DNA from: Streptomyces indicus
GTDB taxonomy: Bacteria; Actinomycetota; Actinomycetes; Streptomycetales; Streptomycetaceae
Direction of reading: 5' to 3'
Length of the DNA: 64,000 bases
Assembly (NCBI RefSeq): GCF_900100315.1
Contig: NZ_FNFF01000006.1
Coordinates: 124,001 to 188,000, forward strand
The position numbers and the translations under genes were made by a program. How positions within the stretch are numbered: the stretch's first letter is position 1; each line of letters starts with the position of its first letter. The notes under the pieces are model-generated. The model was not told where the DNA came from. It made no database searches and saw nothing but the letters and a program-made list of their open reading frames with translations. This document shows positions 18,262 to 26,610 of this stretch, piece after piece.

Positions 18262-19260
18262 TCAGGCGAGGGTCGCCACCATGACGGCCTTGATGGTGTG
18301 CAGCCGGTTCTCCGCCTCGTCGAACACCACCGAGTGTGCCGACTCGAAGACCTCGTCGGTGACTTCCAGCGAGGCGAGCCCGTACTGCTCGTGGATCTCC
18401 TTGCCCACCTTCGTGCCCAGGTCGTGGAAGGCCGGCAGGCAGTGCAGGAACTTCACGTCTGTGTTGCCCGTCGCGCGCAGCACGTCCATGGTCACGGCGT
18501 ACGGGGTGAGGGCCTCGATGCGCTCGGCCCAGACCTCCTTGGGCTCGCCCATGGAGACCCATACGTCGGTGGCCACGAAGTCGGCGCCCCGCACCCCGTC
18601 CGCGACCTCCTCGGTGAGCGTGATGCGCGCACCGCTCTTGTCGGCGAGGGCGCGGGCCTGCGCCACGATCTCCTCGGCCGGCCAGTAGGCGCGGGGGGCG
18701 ACGATCCGTACGTCCATGCCGAGCAGCGCGCCGGTCACCAGGTACGAGTTGCCCATGTTGAAGCGGGCGTCGCCCAGGTAGGCGAAGGCGATCTCCGTGA
18801 GCGGCTTGGCGCTGTGCTCGGTCATGGTGAGCACGTCGGCGAGCATCTGGGTCGGGTGCCAGTCGTCGGTCAGACCGTTCCAGACCGGCACCCCGGAGTA
18901 GGCGGCGAGCTCCTCGACGGCGCTCTGGCTGTCGCCGCGGAACTCGATCCCGTCGAACATCCGGCCGAGCACCCGCGCGGTGTCCTTCACGGACTCCTTG
19001 TGGCCTATCTGCGAGCCGGAGGGGTCGAGATACGTGGTGGAGGCGCCCTGGTCGGCGGCCGCGACCTCGAAGGCGCAGCGCGTACGGGTGGAGGTCTTCT
19101 CGAAGATCAGCGCGATGTTCTTCCCGGCCAGACGCCTGGCTTCGGTCCCCGCCTTCTTCGCCGCCTTGAGCTCGGCGGCCAGCTCGACCAGGGCGAGGAA
19201 CTCCTCGGCGCTGAAGTCGAGCTCCTTGAGGAAGGAACGCCCGGTCAGGTCGGTGGCCAT
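18262..19260 (-). CDS. argF: ornithine carbamoyltransferase
   Basis: 332 residues, cytosolic trimer; makes citrulline from ornithine and carbamoyl phosphate (or, in the arginine deiminase pathway, the reverse). Carbamoyl-phosphate site STRTRC at residues 57-62, DSQSAVEEL, HPTQMLAD, and the ornithine-site HCLPAFHD near residue 270 are all present. I chose ATG 19260 because GGAG lies 6 bases ahead and the sequence MATDLTGRSFLKELDFS fits the family; ATG 19266 and an ATG at 19341 are too close to or too far from it. It follows arcA in the same direction with a 103-bp gap containing the ARG-box-like repeats, so it has its own promoter. Confidence 0.97.
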   Translation of the reverse strand: MATDLTGRSFLKELDFSAEEFLALVELAAELKAAKKAGTEARRLAGKNIALIFEKTSTRTRCAFEVAAADQGASTTYLDPSGSQIGHKESVKDTARVLGRMFDGIEFRGDSQSAVEELAAYSGVPVWNGLTDDWHPTQMLADVLTMTEHSAKPLTEIAFAYLGDARFNMGNSYLVTGALLGMDVRIVAPRAYWPAEEIVAQARALADKSGARITLTEEVADGVRGADFVATDVWVSMGEPKEVWAERIEALTPYAVTMDVLRATGNTDVKFLHCLPAFHDLGTKVGKEIHEQYGLASLEVTDEVFESAHSVVFDEAENRLHTIKAVMVATLA

Positions 19261-19302
19261 GCGCATGCTCCAAGGCGGTGAGGGGACGGGTTCGGCTACG
19301 TC

Positions 19303-19336
19303 TGCAACTCTATACGAGAGTCGGCAAATATATACA
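19303..19336 (-). promoter_or_regulatory. two tandem ARG-box-like repeats upstream of argF
   Basis: TGCAACTCTATACG (19303-19316) and GGCAAATATATACA (19323-19336) match at 10 of 14 positions and start 20 bases apart, which is about two helical turns, as for adjacent ArgR sites. The stretch is strikingly AT-rich for this genome and lies 43-76 bases ahead of the argF start. The assignment to ArgR is inferred from position and the TGCA-type halves. Confidence 0.5.
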
Positions 19337-19363
19337 GCCACCCGGTGCGGTCGGAGGTCCCCC

Positions 19364-20599
19364 TCAGTTCACCGCATCCCGCTCGACCGGGCAGCTCATG
19401 CAGCGCGGCCCGCCCCGGCCGCGTCCCAGCTCGCTGCCCCGGATCTCGATCACCTCGATGCCTTCCTTGCGCAGATAGGTGTTCGTCGTGGCGTTCCGCT
19501 CGTACGCGATCACGACCCCGGGCTCGACGGCCAGCACGTTGCACCCGTCGTCCCACTGCTCGCGCTCGGCGGAGTGCACGTCCTGGACGGCGGTGAGGAC
19601 GCGGATCGCGTCCAGGCCGAGTGCGGCGGCGATGGCCCGGTGCATGTGCTCCGGCGGATGGTCGGTGACCTTCAGCTCCCGCTCCCCCACGCCGGGTTCG
19701 ATGGTGTACGAGGGGAGCATGCCGAGGCCCGCGTACTGCGTGAAGGTGTCGCCGTCGACCATCGTCATCACGGTGTCCAGGTGCATGAAGGCCCGCCGCT
19801 TGGGCATGTCGAGGGCCACGATGGAGCGGGCCGAGCCGGCCGCGAAGAGCTTGTGCGCGAGCATCTCCACGGCCTGCGGTGTGGTGCGCTCGCTCATCCC
19901 GATCAGCACCGCGCCGTTGCCGATGACGAGGACGTCCCCGCCCTCGATCGTCGACGGGTAGTCGGACTGCCCCTCCGACCAGTGGTGGAAGGCCCCGCCC
20001 TGCTCGCCGGCGAACAGCGGGTGGTGGCGGTAGATCGCCTCGAAGTGCACGGTCTCGCGCTGCCGGGCGGGCCAGCGCATCGCGTTGATCGAGACCCCGT
20101 CGTAGATCCAGGCGGAGGTGTCGCGCGTGAAGAGGTGGTTGGGCAGCGGGCCGAGCAGGAAGTCGTCGAGCTCCATCGCGTGGAAGCGCACGGAGGTCGG
20201 CTCGGGGTGCTGCTCCAGGTATTCGCGCTTGGTCATGCCCCCGACGAGCGCCGACACGAGGTCGGCGGCGGTCATCGTCTCGAAGGCCGCCCGCAGGGTC
20301 GGGGTGGCCAGCGGGCCGTAGGCCTTCTCGTCGAAGACGCGGTCCAGGACGAGGGTGCGGGCGGCGGGCACGTCGAGTGCCTCGCGGAGCAGGTCGCCGA
20401 AGAGATGCACCTCGACGCCGCGGTCGCGGAGCACATCGGCGAACCCGTCGTGCTCCTGGCGGGCCCGGCGGACCCAGAGCACGTCGTCGAAGAGGAGGGC
20501 GTCCTTGTTGCTGGGGGTGAGGCGCTTCAGTTCGAGGTCGGGTCGGTGCAGGATGACGCGGCGCAGGCGCCCGGTCTCGGAGGCGACATGGAATCCCAT
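19364..20599 (-). CDS. arcA: arginine deiminase
   Basis: 411 residues, hydrolyses arginine to citrulline and ammonia. Family marks: VASETGRLRRVILHRP at the N-terminus, LFDDVLWV, NHLFTRDTSAWI, FMHLDTVMTMVDGDTF with the catalytic His/Asp, and the catalytic Cys C400 in GGPRCMSCP near the end. Start ATG 20599 has GGAAGGA about 8 bases ahead. Upstream of argF in the same direction, so ArcA product citrulline could feed ArgF working backward to ornithine and carbamoyl phosphate. No carbamate kinase (arcC) gene is nearby, so the full energy-yielding pathway is not encoded in this locus. Confidence 0.96.
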   Translation of the reverse strand: MGFHVASETGRLRRVILHRPDLELKRLTPSNKDALLFDDVLWVRRARQEHDGFADVLRDRGVEVHLFGDLLREALDVPAARTLVLDRVFDEKAYGPLATPTLRAAFETMTAADLVSALVGGMTKREYLEQHPEPTSVRFHAMELDDFLLGPLPNHLFTRDTSAWIYDGVSINAMRWPARQRETVHFEAIYRHHPLFAGEQGGAFHHWSEGQSDYPSTIEGGDVLVIGNGAVLIGMSERTTPQAVEMLAHKLFAAGSARSIVALDMPKRRAFMHLDTVMTMVDGDTFTQYAGLGMLPSYTIEPGVGERELKVTDHPPEHMHRAIAAALGLDAIRVLTAVQDVHSAEREQWDDGCNVLAVEPGVVIAYERNATTNTYLRKEGIEVIEIRGSELGRGRGGPRCMSCPVERDAVN

Positions 20600-20653
20600 G
20601 ACGGCATCCTTCCCCAGTTCGGGGCGGTCAGCGCCGGGCTCGGCACAGGTTCG

Positions 20654-20694
20654 GGCGGGCGGCGGCACGGGATGGTCCCCTGCCGCCGCCCGCC
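20654..20694 (-). terminator. terminator hairpin after pnkp
   Basis: Perfect 14-bp stem (20654-20667 with 20681-20694, arm GGCGGGCGGCGGCA) and a 13-base loop, six bases beyond the pnkp stop. It separates the RNA repair operon from arcA. Confidence 0.75.
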
Positions 20695-20700
20695 GGTGTC

Positions 20701-23259
20701 CTACAGGCGCGGGTCCACGGGCTCCGACTCGAGAGCCAGCACCGCGAACACCGCCTCGTGCACCCGCCACAGCGGCTCACCCGCGCCGAGCCGGTCGAGG
20801 GCCTCGACCCCGAGGGCGTATTCGCGCAGGGCGAGCGACCGCTTGTGGCCGAGGTACCGCTGGCGCAGGCGCTCCAGGTTCTCCGGGCGCGTGTACTCCG
20901 CTCCGTAGATGATCCGCAGGTACTCGCGCCCGCGGCACTTGATGCCGGGCTGCACGAGCCGGCCCTTGCCGTCGCGCACCAGGGCACCGAGCGGCTTGAC
21001 CACCATGCCCTCGCCGCCGCGCCCGGTCATCTCCAGCCACCAGTCGACGCCCGCCTGCACCGACTCGGGCGAGCCCGTGTCGACGTAGAGCCTGCGGGTG
21101 GTCTGGAGCAGACCGGTCGGGTCGGCGGCCACCAGGCGGTCGAGCAGCGCCAACTGCTCGTCGTGCGGGACGGCCGCCATGCTGCGGCCCTTGACGGCGA
21201 GCACCTGGAAGGGCGCGAAGCGCACGCCCTCCAGACCGTCGGTGGTCCAGCAGTAGCGCCGGTACGCCTCGGTGAACGCCGAGGCGTCGGCGGCCCGTTC
21301 GCGCTGCCGCGCAAGCAGCTCGCCCGCGTCCACCCCGCGCGCAACCGCAGATTCGAGGGCGGCGAGCGCGCCCGGGAAGACCGCGCCGGCCGCGGCGCCG
21401 ACCGCCGCGTACTGCGAGCGGAGCAGGCCGCCCGCCTTCAGCGACCAGGGCAGCAACTCCCCGTCCAGGAGCAGCCAGTCCGTGCCGAGCTCCGCCCAGA
21501 GTCCGGCCTCGTCGGCCGCCTTCCGTACGCGGTCGAGGATCTCCTCCGTGACCACCGAGTCGTCGAAGAAGGGCCGACCGGTACGTGTGTACAGCGACCC
21601 GGTGACGCCCTCGACGCCGAAGCGCTCGCGGGCGGCCGCGGCGTCGCGGCAGACCAGCGCCACGGCCCGCGAGCCCATGTGCTTCTCCTCGCACACCACC
21701 CGCTCGACCCCGTCGGCGGCGTACTGCGCGAAGGCCTCGGCCGGGTGCTCAAGGAAGCCCTCGACGGCAGAGGTCGCCGTCGGCGCCATGGTCGGCGGCA
21801 GGTACGGGACCAGGCGCGGGTCGACGGCGAAGCGGCTCATGACCTCCAGCGCGGCCGCCGCGTTCTCCTCGCGCACCGCGACCCGGCCCGCGTGCGTGGT
21901 CTCCACGATCCGCTTGCCGTGCACGTCCGCCAGGTCCAGCGGCCGGCCTTCGTGCCCGCCGGGCGCCTCGGTCGCGAGCGGCTTGACCGGCTCGTACCAG
22001 ACCTTCTCGGCCGGTACGTCGACCAGTTCGCGCTCCGGCCAGCGCAGCGCGGTGAGCTTGCCGCCGAAGACGGCGCCGGTGTCGAGGCAGATGGTGTTGT
22101 TGAGCCAGGTCGCGGTCGGCACGGGGGTGTGCCCGTACACGACCGCCGCCCGGCCGCGGTAGTCCTCGGCCCACGGGTAGCGCACGGGCAGGCCGAACTC
22201 GTCGGTCTCGCCGGTGGTGTCCCCGTACAGGGCGTGGCTGCGCACCCGGCCGGACGTACGGCCGTGGTACTTCTCGGGCAGCCCGGCGTGACACACGACC
22301 AGCTTGCCCTCGTCGAGGACGTAGTGGCTGACGAGCCCGTCGATGAACTCCCTTACCTCCGCCCGGAATTCCTCACTCTCGCCCTCCATCTGCTCGATGG
22401 TCTCGGCGAGGCCGTGGGTGTGCTGGACGCCGCGGCCCTTGAGGTAGCGGCCGAACTTGTTCTCGTGGTTGCCCGGTACGCACAGCGCGTTGCCCGACTT
22501 GACCATGGACATCACGCGGCGCAGGACGCCCGGGGAGTCCGGGCCGCGGTCGACGAGGTCGCCGACGAACACGGCGGTACGGCCCTGCGGGTGCACCCCG
22601 TCCTCGTAACCCAACGTGGCGAGCAGGGTGTCGAGTTCGGAGCGGCAGCCGTGGATGTCGCCGATGATGTCGAAGGGGCCGGTGAGGTGCGTGAGGTCGT
22701 TGTAGCGCTTCTCGATGCTGATCGAGGCGTGCTCGATCTCCTCGACGCCGCGCAGGATGTGCACCTTGCGGAAGCCCTCGCGCTCCAAGTGCCGCAGCGA
22801 ACGGCGCAGTTCGCGCTGGTGGCGCTGGATGACGCGGCGCGGCATGCCCGCGCGGTCGGCGCGGCCGGCATTGCGCGCGGCGCACACCTCCTCGGGCACG
22901 TCGAGGACGATCGCGATCGGCAGGACGTCGTGCTGCCGGGCGATCTGGACCAGCTGACGGCGCGCCTCGGTCTGCACGTTGGTCGCGTCCACGACGGTGA
23001 GCCGGCCCGCGGCCAGGCGCTTGCCGGCGATGTAGTGCAGCACGTCGAAGGCGTCGCCGCTGGCGCTCTGGTCGTTCTCGTCGTCGGCGACCAGGCCGCG
23101 GAAGAAGTCGCTGGAGAGCACCTCGGTGGGCTTGAAGTGCTTGCGGGCGAAGCTGGACTTGCCCGAACCGGTGGAGCCGACCAGGACTACGAGGGACAGG
23201 TCGGTGACGGGCAGGACGCGGCCCGCGCGCGGCGCTTCGGTGCGGATGTCGTTCGTCAT
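20701..23259 (-). CDS. pnkp: Pnkp: polynucleotide kinase - phosphatase - adenylyltransferase of bacterial RNA repair
   Basis: 852 residues with the three catalytic parts of bacterial Pnkp. Kinase at residues 20-175: P-loop GSTGSGKS (28-35). Metallophosphatase at 195-480: GDIHG with D201 and H203, GDLVDRGPDS, GNHE. Ligase-like nucleotidyltransferase at 500-852: adenylation lysine K526 in EEKHMGSR, and WLLLDGELLPWS, GEGMVVKP. The enzyme heals broken RNA ends (5'-OH to phosphate, 2',3'-cyclic phosphate to OH) and seals them, but in characterised bacteria the ligase works only with Hen1. The ATG overlaps the hen1 stop by four bases (ATGA), giving coupled synthesis. Length matches the Clostridium thermocellum enzyme (about 870). 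Confidence 0.96.
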   Translation of the reverse strand: MTNDIRTEAPRAGRVLPVTDLSLVVLVGSTGSGKSSFARKHFKPTEVLSSDFFRGLVADDENDQSASGDAFDVLHYIAGKRLAAGRLTVVDATNVQTEARRQLVQIARQHDVLPIAIVLDVPEEVCAARNAGRADRAGMPRRVIQRHQRELRRSLRHLEREGFRKVHILRGVEEIEHASISIEKRYNDLTHLTGPFDIIGDIHGCRSELDTLLATLGYEDGVHPQGRTAVFVGDLVDRGPDSPGVLRRVMSMVKSGNALCVPGNHENKFGRYLKGRGVQHTHGLAETIEQMEGESEEFRAEVREFIDGLVSHYVLDEGKLVVCHAGLPEKYHGRTSGRVRSHALYGDTTGETDEFGLPVRYPWAEDYRGRAAVVYGHTPVPTATWLNNTICLDTGAVFGGKLTALRWPERELVDVPAEKVWYEPVKPLATEAPGGHEGRPLDLADVHGKRIVETTHAGRVAVREENAAAALEVMSRFAVDPRLVPYLPPTMAPTATSAVEGFLEHPAEAFAQYAADGVERVVCEEKHMGSRAVALVCRDAAAARERFGVEGVTGSLYTRTGRPFFDDSVVTEEILDRVRKAADEAGLWAELGTDWLLLDGELLPWSLKAGGLLRSQYAAVGAAAGAVFPGALAALESAVARGVDAGELLARQRERAADASAFTEAYRRYCWTTDGLEGVRFAPFQVLAVKGRSMAAVPHDEQLALLDRLVAADPTGLLQTTRRLYVDTGSPESVQAGVDWWLEMTGRGGEGMVVKPLGALVRDGKGRLVQPGIKCRGREYLRIIYGAEYTRPENLERLRQRYLGHKRSLALREYALGVEALDRLGAGEPLWRVHEAVFAVLALESEPVDPRL

Positions 23260-24734
23260 GCTGCCTTCTCTCCCTTCGCGGTGGTGGTTTCGGTGGTGCT
23301 GCTGATCGTAAAAACAGCCATCTGTGTGGGGGGTCCCACTTCGGGGTCGTCGGGCCCGACGGGCCGGAACTCCACGCCGTAGCCGTGCCGTTCGGCGACC
23401 TGCCCGGCCCACATGCGGAACTCCTCGCGGGTCCACTCGAAGCGGTGGTCGCCATGGCGTACGTGCCCGGCGGGCAGCGACTCCCAGCGCACGTTGTACT
23501 CGACGTTCGGCGTGGTCACGAGCACCGTCGCGGGCCGCGCGGAGCCGAACACCGCGTACTCCAGGGCGGGCAGCCGCGGCAGGTCGAGGTGCTCGATCAC
23601 CTCGCTGAGCACCGCGGCGTCGTACCCCTTGAGCCGCTTGTCGGTGTACGCGAGCGAGCCCTGGAAGAGCTGCACGCGCGAGGCCTGCCGCTCCCCCATC
23701 CGCTCCAGCTTCAGGCGGCGCGCGGCGATGGTGAGGGCGCGCATCGACACGTCGACGCCGACGATCTCGGTGAACGTGACGTCCTTGAGCAGTGCCTGCA
23801 CCAACTGGCCCTGGCCGCAGCCCAGGTCGAGCACGCGGTGCGCGCCGGCGCCCTTGAGCGCCTCGATGATCGCGTCGCGCCGCTGCACGGCGAGCGGGAC
23901 CGGCTTCTCCTCGGTGTCGGTGGTCTCGTCCACGGCGTTGTCGACCTCCTCGACCGCCAGGTCGTCGAGGTCGGCCAGGCGCACCAGTTCGAGGCGGTCC
24001 ATCGCCTCGCGCGTGAGCGACCAGCGCCGGGACAGGTAGCGGCTGGTGATCAGCTTGTGCTCGGGGTGCTCCGCGAGCCAGCCCTCGCCGGCGCGCAGCA
24101 GCTTGTCCACCTCGTCGGGGGCGACCCAGTAGTGCTTGGCGTCGTCGAGCACCGGCAGCAGGACATAGAGGTGCCGCAGCGCCTCGGCGAGCACCTGCTC
24201 CCCTTCGAGTACGAGGCGTACGTACCGCGAGTCGCCCCAGTCGGGGAACTGTGCGTCGAGCGGGACGGGCTCGGCCGTGACGGTCCAGCCGAGCGGCTCG
24301 AAGAGCTTGGTGACCAGGGCCGCCCCGCCGCGGGCGGGCAGCGCGGGCACCTCGACGGTGAGCGGCAGCTTCCGGCCGACGAGCTCCGGCTTGGCGGTGC
24401 ACACCCCGCGCAGGGCGGACTTGAACACGGTGCTCAGAGCCACGGCGAGCAGGGACGAGGCGGCGTACGGCCGGTCGTTGACGTACTGCGCGAGTGCCGC
24501 GTCGGGGGCGCCGCCGCGGCCCTTGCCCTTCCCCTTGCGGACGAGCGCGACGGGGTCGATCTCCAGGAGCAGCGCCGCCGTGCACCGCTGATCGTCCGCC
24601 TCGGGATACAGCACATGCGCCTTGCCCTGCGCGGTGCTGAACACCTGCGCCTTGTCGGGATGCTTGTGCAGCAGGAAGCCGAGGTCGGTCGCCGGGCGGT
24701 CCGGGGTGCCGGTGGTGGAGATCGTCAGGAACAC
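23256..24734 (-). CDS. hen1: Hen1: RNA 3'-terminal ribose 2'-O-methyltransferase
   Basis: 492 residues. The N-terminal half (residues 1-250: FLTISTTGTPDRPATDLGFLLHKHPDKAQVF...) is the bacterial Hen1 domain that activates Pnkp ligase. The C-terminal half is a SAM methyltransferase: motif I DLGCGQGQ from D303, IVGVDVS, the metal-binding EVIEH, and the distal GHVRHGDHRFEWTREEF His/Glu set typical of Hen1. It methylates the 2'-OH of the 3' end at the break before sealing, so the repaired RNA cannot be cut again at that site. GTG at 24734 has GAGG 8 bases ahead and gives the usual VFLTIS start. First gene of the operon. Confidence 0.95.
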   Translation of the reverse strand: MFLTISTTGTPDRPATDLGFLLHKHPDKAQVFSTAQGKAHVLYPEADDQRCTAALLLEIDPVALVRKGKGKGRGGAPDAALAQYVNDRPYAASSLLAVALSTVFKSALRGVCTAKPELVGRKLPLTVEVPALPARGGAALVTKLFEPLGWTVTAEPVPLDAQFPDWGDSRYVRLVLEGEQVLAEALRHLYVLLPVLDDAKHYWVAPDEVDKLLRAGEGWLAEHPEHKLITSRYLSRRWSLTREAMDRLELVRLADLDDLAVEEVDNAVDETTDTEEKPVPLAVQRRDAIIEALKGAGAHRVLDLGCGQGQLVQALLKDVTFTEIVGVDVSMRALTIAARRLKLERMGERQASRVQLFQGSLAYTDKRLKGYDAAVLSEVIEHLDLPRLPALEYAVFGSARPATVLVTTPNVEYNVRWESLPAGHVRHGDHRFEWTREEFRMWAGQVAERHGYGVEFRPVGPDDPEVGPPTQMAVFTISSTTETTTAKGEKAA

Positions 24735-24964
24735 GGTGGGTGCCTCGATACGTAGGCGGTCGTCCGAGGGCGCGATGACGCCGTCGGGTGGAGTGCGCCC
24801 GGGGCCGGGCGTCCGCACAAAGTACCCCGGTCACCGCTGCGACCTGCAGGGATTTTCGGCCCGTAGGCTCAGGGCTCAAGGGCTCTTCGGGGGCTCTCCA
24901 GGGCGCATCGCGCGGGTACGGGCCGAAGGCGGGCGGGCTCCCGGCAGCCGCGACGGGCGGGCGC

Positions 24965-25672
24965 TCAGGCGCCGCGGCGGATGGAGCGTACGACCGCCAG
25001 ATACGCCAGCACGGCGAGGCCCGCAGTCAGCGCCGCACCCTGGGCCACCAGGCGCCAGGTCGCGCCCGCCGGGCTGATGCCGTGCGGGGCCAGCCGCCCC
25101 TTCGGGTCGTACAGCATCCCGATCGAGGAGCCGGGGGTCACCGCGGCCGAGCAGCCGCGCGAGAGCCGGCGCTTGACCGGTGTCCCGTCGCCGTACCGCA
25201 CGGAGCAGAGGTACTTCTCGTCGTCCTCCTGGCTCACGGCGACGGCGGTCACCACCACCTGCACCCGCTCCCCGCGTCCGGCCAGCGTGACGTCGGTGGT
25301 GAGCTGCGGGACGAGCAGGGCGAGCGCGATGCCGAGCGCGGCGACGGCGGCGCCGAGGATCCGGCCGGCGCGGGTGACCAGGAGGTACAGGGTCAGCGCG
25401 AGCGCGGCGACCGCGCCGGCCGCGGCGGACTGCGCCGACGGGAACCCGGCCAGGGTGCCCGCCGCGCCGCAGACCACGATCGCGCCGGCACCGAGCACCG
25501 CGACGGCGATGCCTTCGAGACGGAGCCACAGGGGCGGCGGCAGGGCCGGGCGGCGGAGCCTGCGGGCGAGGGCACGGCACACCCGTACATATCCGGCATG
25601 ACCGGAACGCCCAACTCCCCCTTCCGCGCGCTGCTTTCGATGCCGTCCTGCTGTCACCCGAGCATTATGCAA
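24965..25672 (-). CDS. membrane protein, DUF3592-like
   Basis: Up to 235 residues with about four membrane segments: two after residue 50 (LEGIAVAVLGAGAIVVCGAAG, AAAGAVAALALTLYLLV), one at about 105-120 (ILGAAVAALGIALALLVPQL) and one near the C-terminus (LVAQGAALTAGLAVLAYLAVV). Between the last two is an extracytoplasmic beta-rich part (VVTAVAVSQEDDEKYLCSVRYGDGTPVKRRLSRG) with two Cys residues, in the style of DUF3592. The start is uncertain: ATG 25672 and GTG 25582 are both possible, the latter giving a shorter basic lead. Function unknown; it precedes the hen1 promoter region. Confidence 0.7.
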   Translation of the reverse strand: MHNARVTAGRHRKQRAEGGVGRSGHAGYVRVCRALARRLRRPALPPPLWLRLEGIAVAVLGAGAIVVCGAAGTLAGFPSAQSAAAGAVAALALTLYLLVTRAGRILGAAVAALGIALALLVPQLTTDVTLAGRGERVQVVVTAVAVSQEDDEKYLCSVRYGDGTPVKRRLSRGCSAAVTPGSSIGMLYDPKGRLAPHGISPAGATWRLVAQGAALTAGLAVLAYLAVVRSIRRGA

Positions 25673-25771
25673 AGCCGGAGGTCAGAAGGGGAGCCGGGCC
25701 GATCCGGGCAGTAAACGGGCCGCGGCCCACAGCCCCGCACAGAAGCGGGGAAGCGGGGGACGGAGAAGCGG

Positions 25772-26053
25772 CTACATCGCCGCGAACAGGAACAGCCCCG
25801 GCACGATCTGCGCCAGGACCGCCGCCGCGAGCCCCATCAGGAGGCCGGCCAGGTGGAAGGTGCGGCGGGGGGAGGTGTCGCCGTTCTTGGCCTCGACGAC
25901 CAGGCCGACCAGCGCGACGCCGATGGCGATCGCGCCGGCCGTCGTGGCGGAGAAGAACTGGACGCCCAGCATGAGCATGGCGCCCGCGCCGACGAGCACG
26001 CTGGCCGTCGCATGGATCCAGCCCGTCACACTGCTGCCGCGCGTCTGCGCCAT
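25772..26053 (-). CDS. small membrane protein with three hydrophobic segments
   Basis: 93 residues with segments at about 13-30 (HATASVLVGAGAMLMLGV), 33-51 (ATTAGAIAIGVALVGLVV) and 70-92 (AGLLMGLAAAVLAQIVPGLFLF). I chose ATG 26053 because GAGGTGG precedes it; an in-frame GTG at 26164, two bases after the stop of the next gene upstream, would add a Gly-Pro-Asp-Ala repeat of about 35 residues encoded by the 12-bp tandem repeat at 26106-26154. No family recognised. Confidence 0.6.
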   Translation of the reverse strand: MAQTRGSSVTGWIHATASVLVGAGAMLMLGVQFFSATTAGAIAIGVALVGLVVEAKNGDTSPRRTFHLAGLLMGLAAAVLAQIVPGLFLFAAM

Positions 26054-26105
26054 CTCCCCCACCTCGTCCGGCCCCGAGCTCGGCCCTGCGTGCCGACCCA
26101 CATCC

Positions 26106-26154
26106 GGGCCCGCGTCGGGGCCCGCGTCGGGGCCCGCGTTCGGGCCCCTCGTTC
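26106..26154. repeat. 12-bp tandem repeat (about 3-4 units)
   Basis: Units gggcccgcgtcg at 26106 and 26118, gggcccgcgttc at 26130, then a diverged unit to 26154. On the minus strand in the frame of the downstream gene it encodes repeated Ala-Gly-Pro-Asp. Confidence 0.85.
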
Positions 26155-26165
26155 GGGCCGACACC

Positions 26166-26366
26166 CTAGCCGACGGTGTCCGGCGCGGTCCCGGGAGTGT
26201 CCTCGGTGCGGGTGCGGGGGGAGGTCTGGAGTTCGGCGTCGAGCTGGGACAGGTCCGCGTTGAGCGCGGCCATCAGCTCCTCCATCTGCTGCAACAGGCC
26301 CTTGGGCCGGCCGCCCTGGGCGGGGATGGAGTCGGCGGTCTGTTCCGGCGCGGCTTCCTGGGACAT
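26166..26366 (-). CDS. small acidic coiled-coil protein
   Basis: 66 residues. A central amphipathic helix (LLQQMEELMAALNADLSQLDAELQ, about residues 23-46) is flanked by disordered Gln/Pro/Ala-rich ends. There is no signal peptide or cysteine. The ATG at 26366 has GAGGAGG 6 bases ahead, strong for this region. It resembles prokaryotic ubiquitin-like Pup only in size; the C-terminal GQ/GGE needed for conjugation is absent (it ends DTVG), so Pup is excluded. Probably an adaptor or scaffold; function unknown. The gene at 26053 follows. Confidence 0.6.
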   Translation of the reverse strand: MSQEAAPEQTADSIPAQGGRPKGLLQQMEELMAALNADLSQLDAELQTSPRTRTEDTPGTAPDTVG

Positions 26367-26610
26367 TGACGGCCTCCTCGGCCTGCGCTCCGTCCAGTGG
26401 GGCGGAGCAGTACGTGCGGGCGACGCCCGGGCAGCGTTCGCCGGCGCCGGGCGTTCCGGCTCCGCCCGAGCCAACGATCACCTCTGGGGCCGGTCACTGT
26501 CAGCAACCGTCCTCATGCATGGAGTTGACGGACTTTCACCCGACCGAGGACAGGGCGGACGCGCGGGGTCGGCTCGGTTGACGGCCGTTCGAGCGTGCAG
26601 GATGGAGGAC

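Noticed and set aside
26166..26366. Considered as Pup (prokaryotic ubiquitin-like protein)
   Set aside because: Right size and acidic helix, but the C-terminus lacks the GGE/GGQ ending and there are no proteasome accessory genes nearby.
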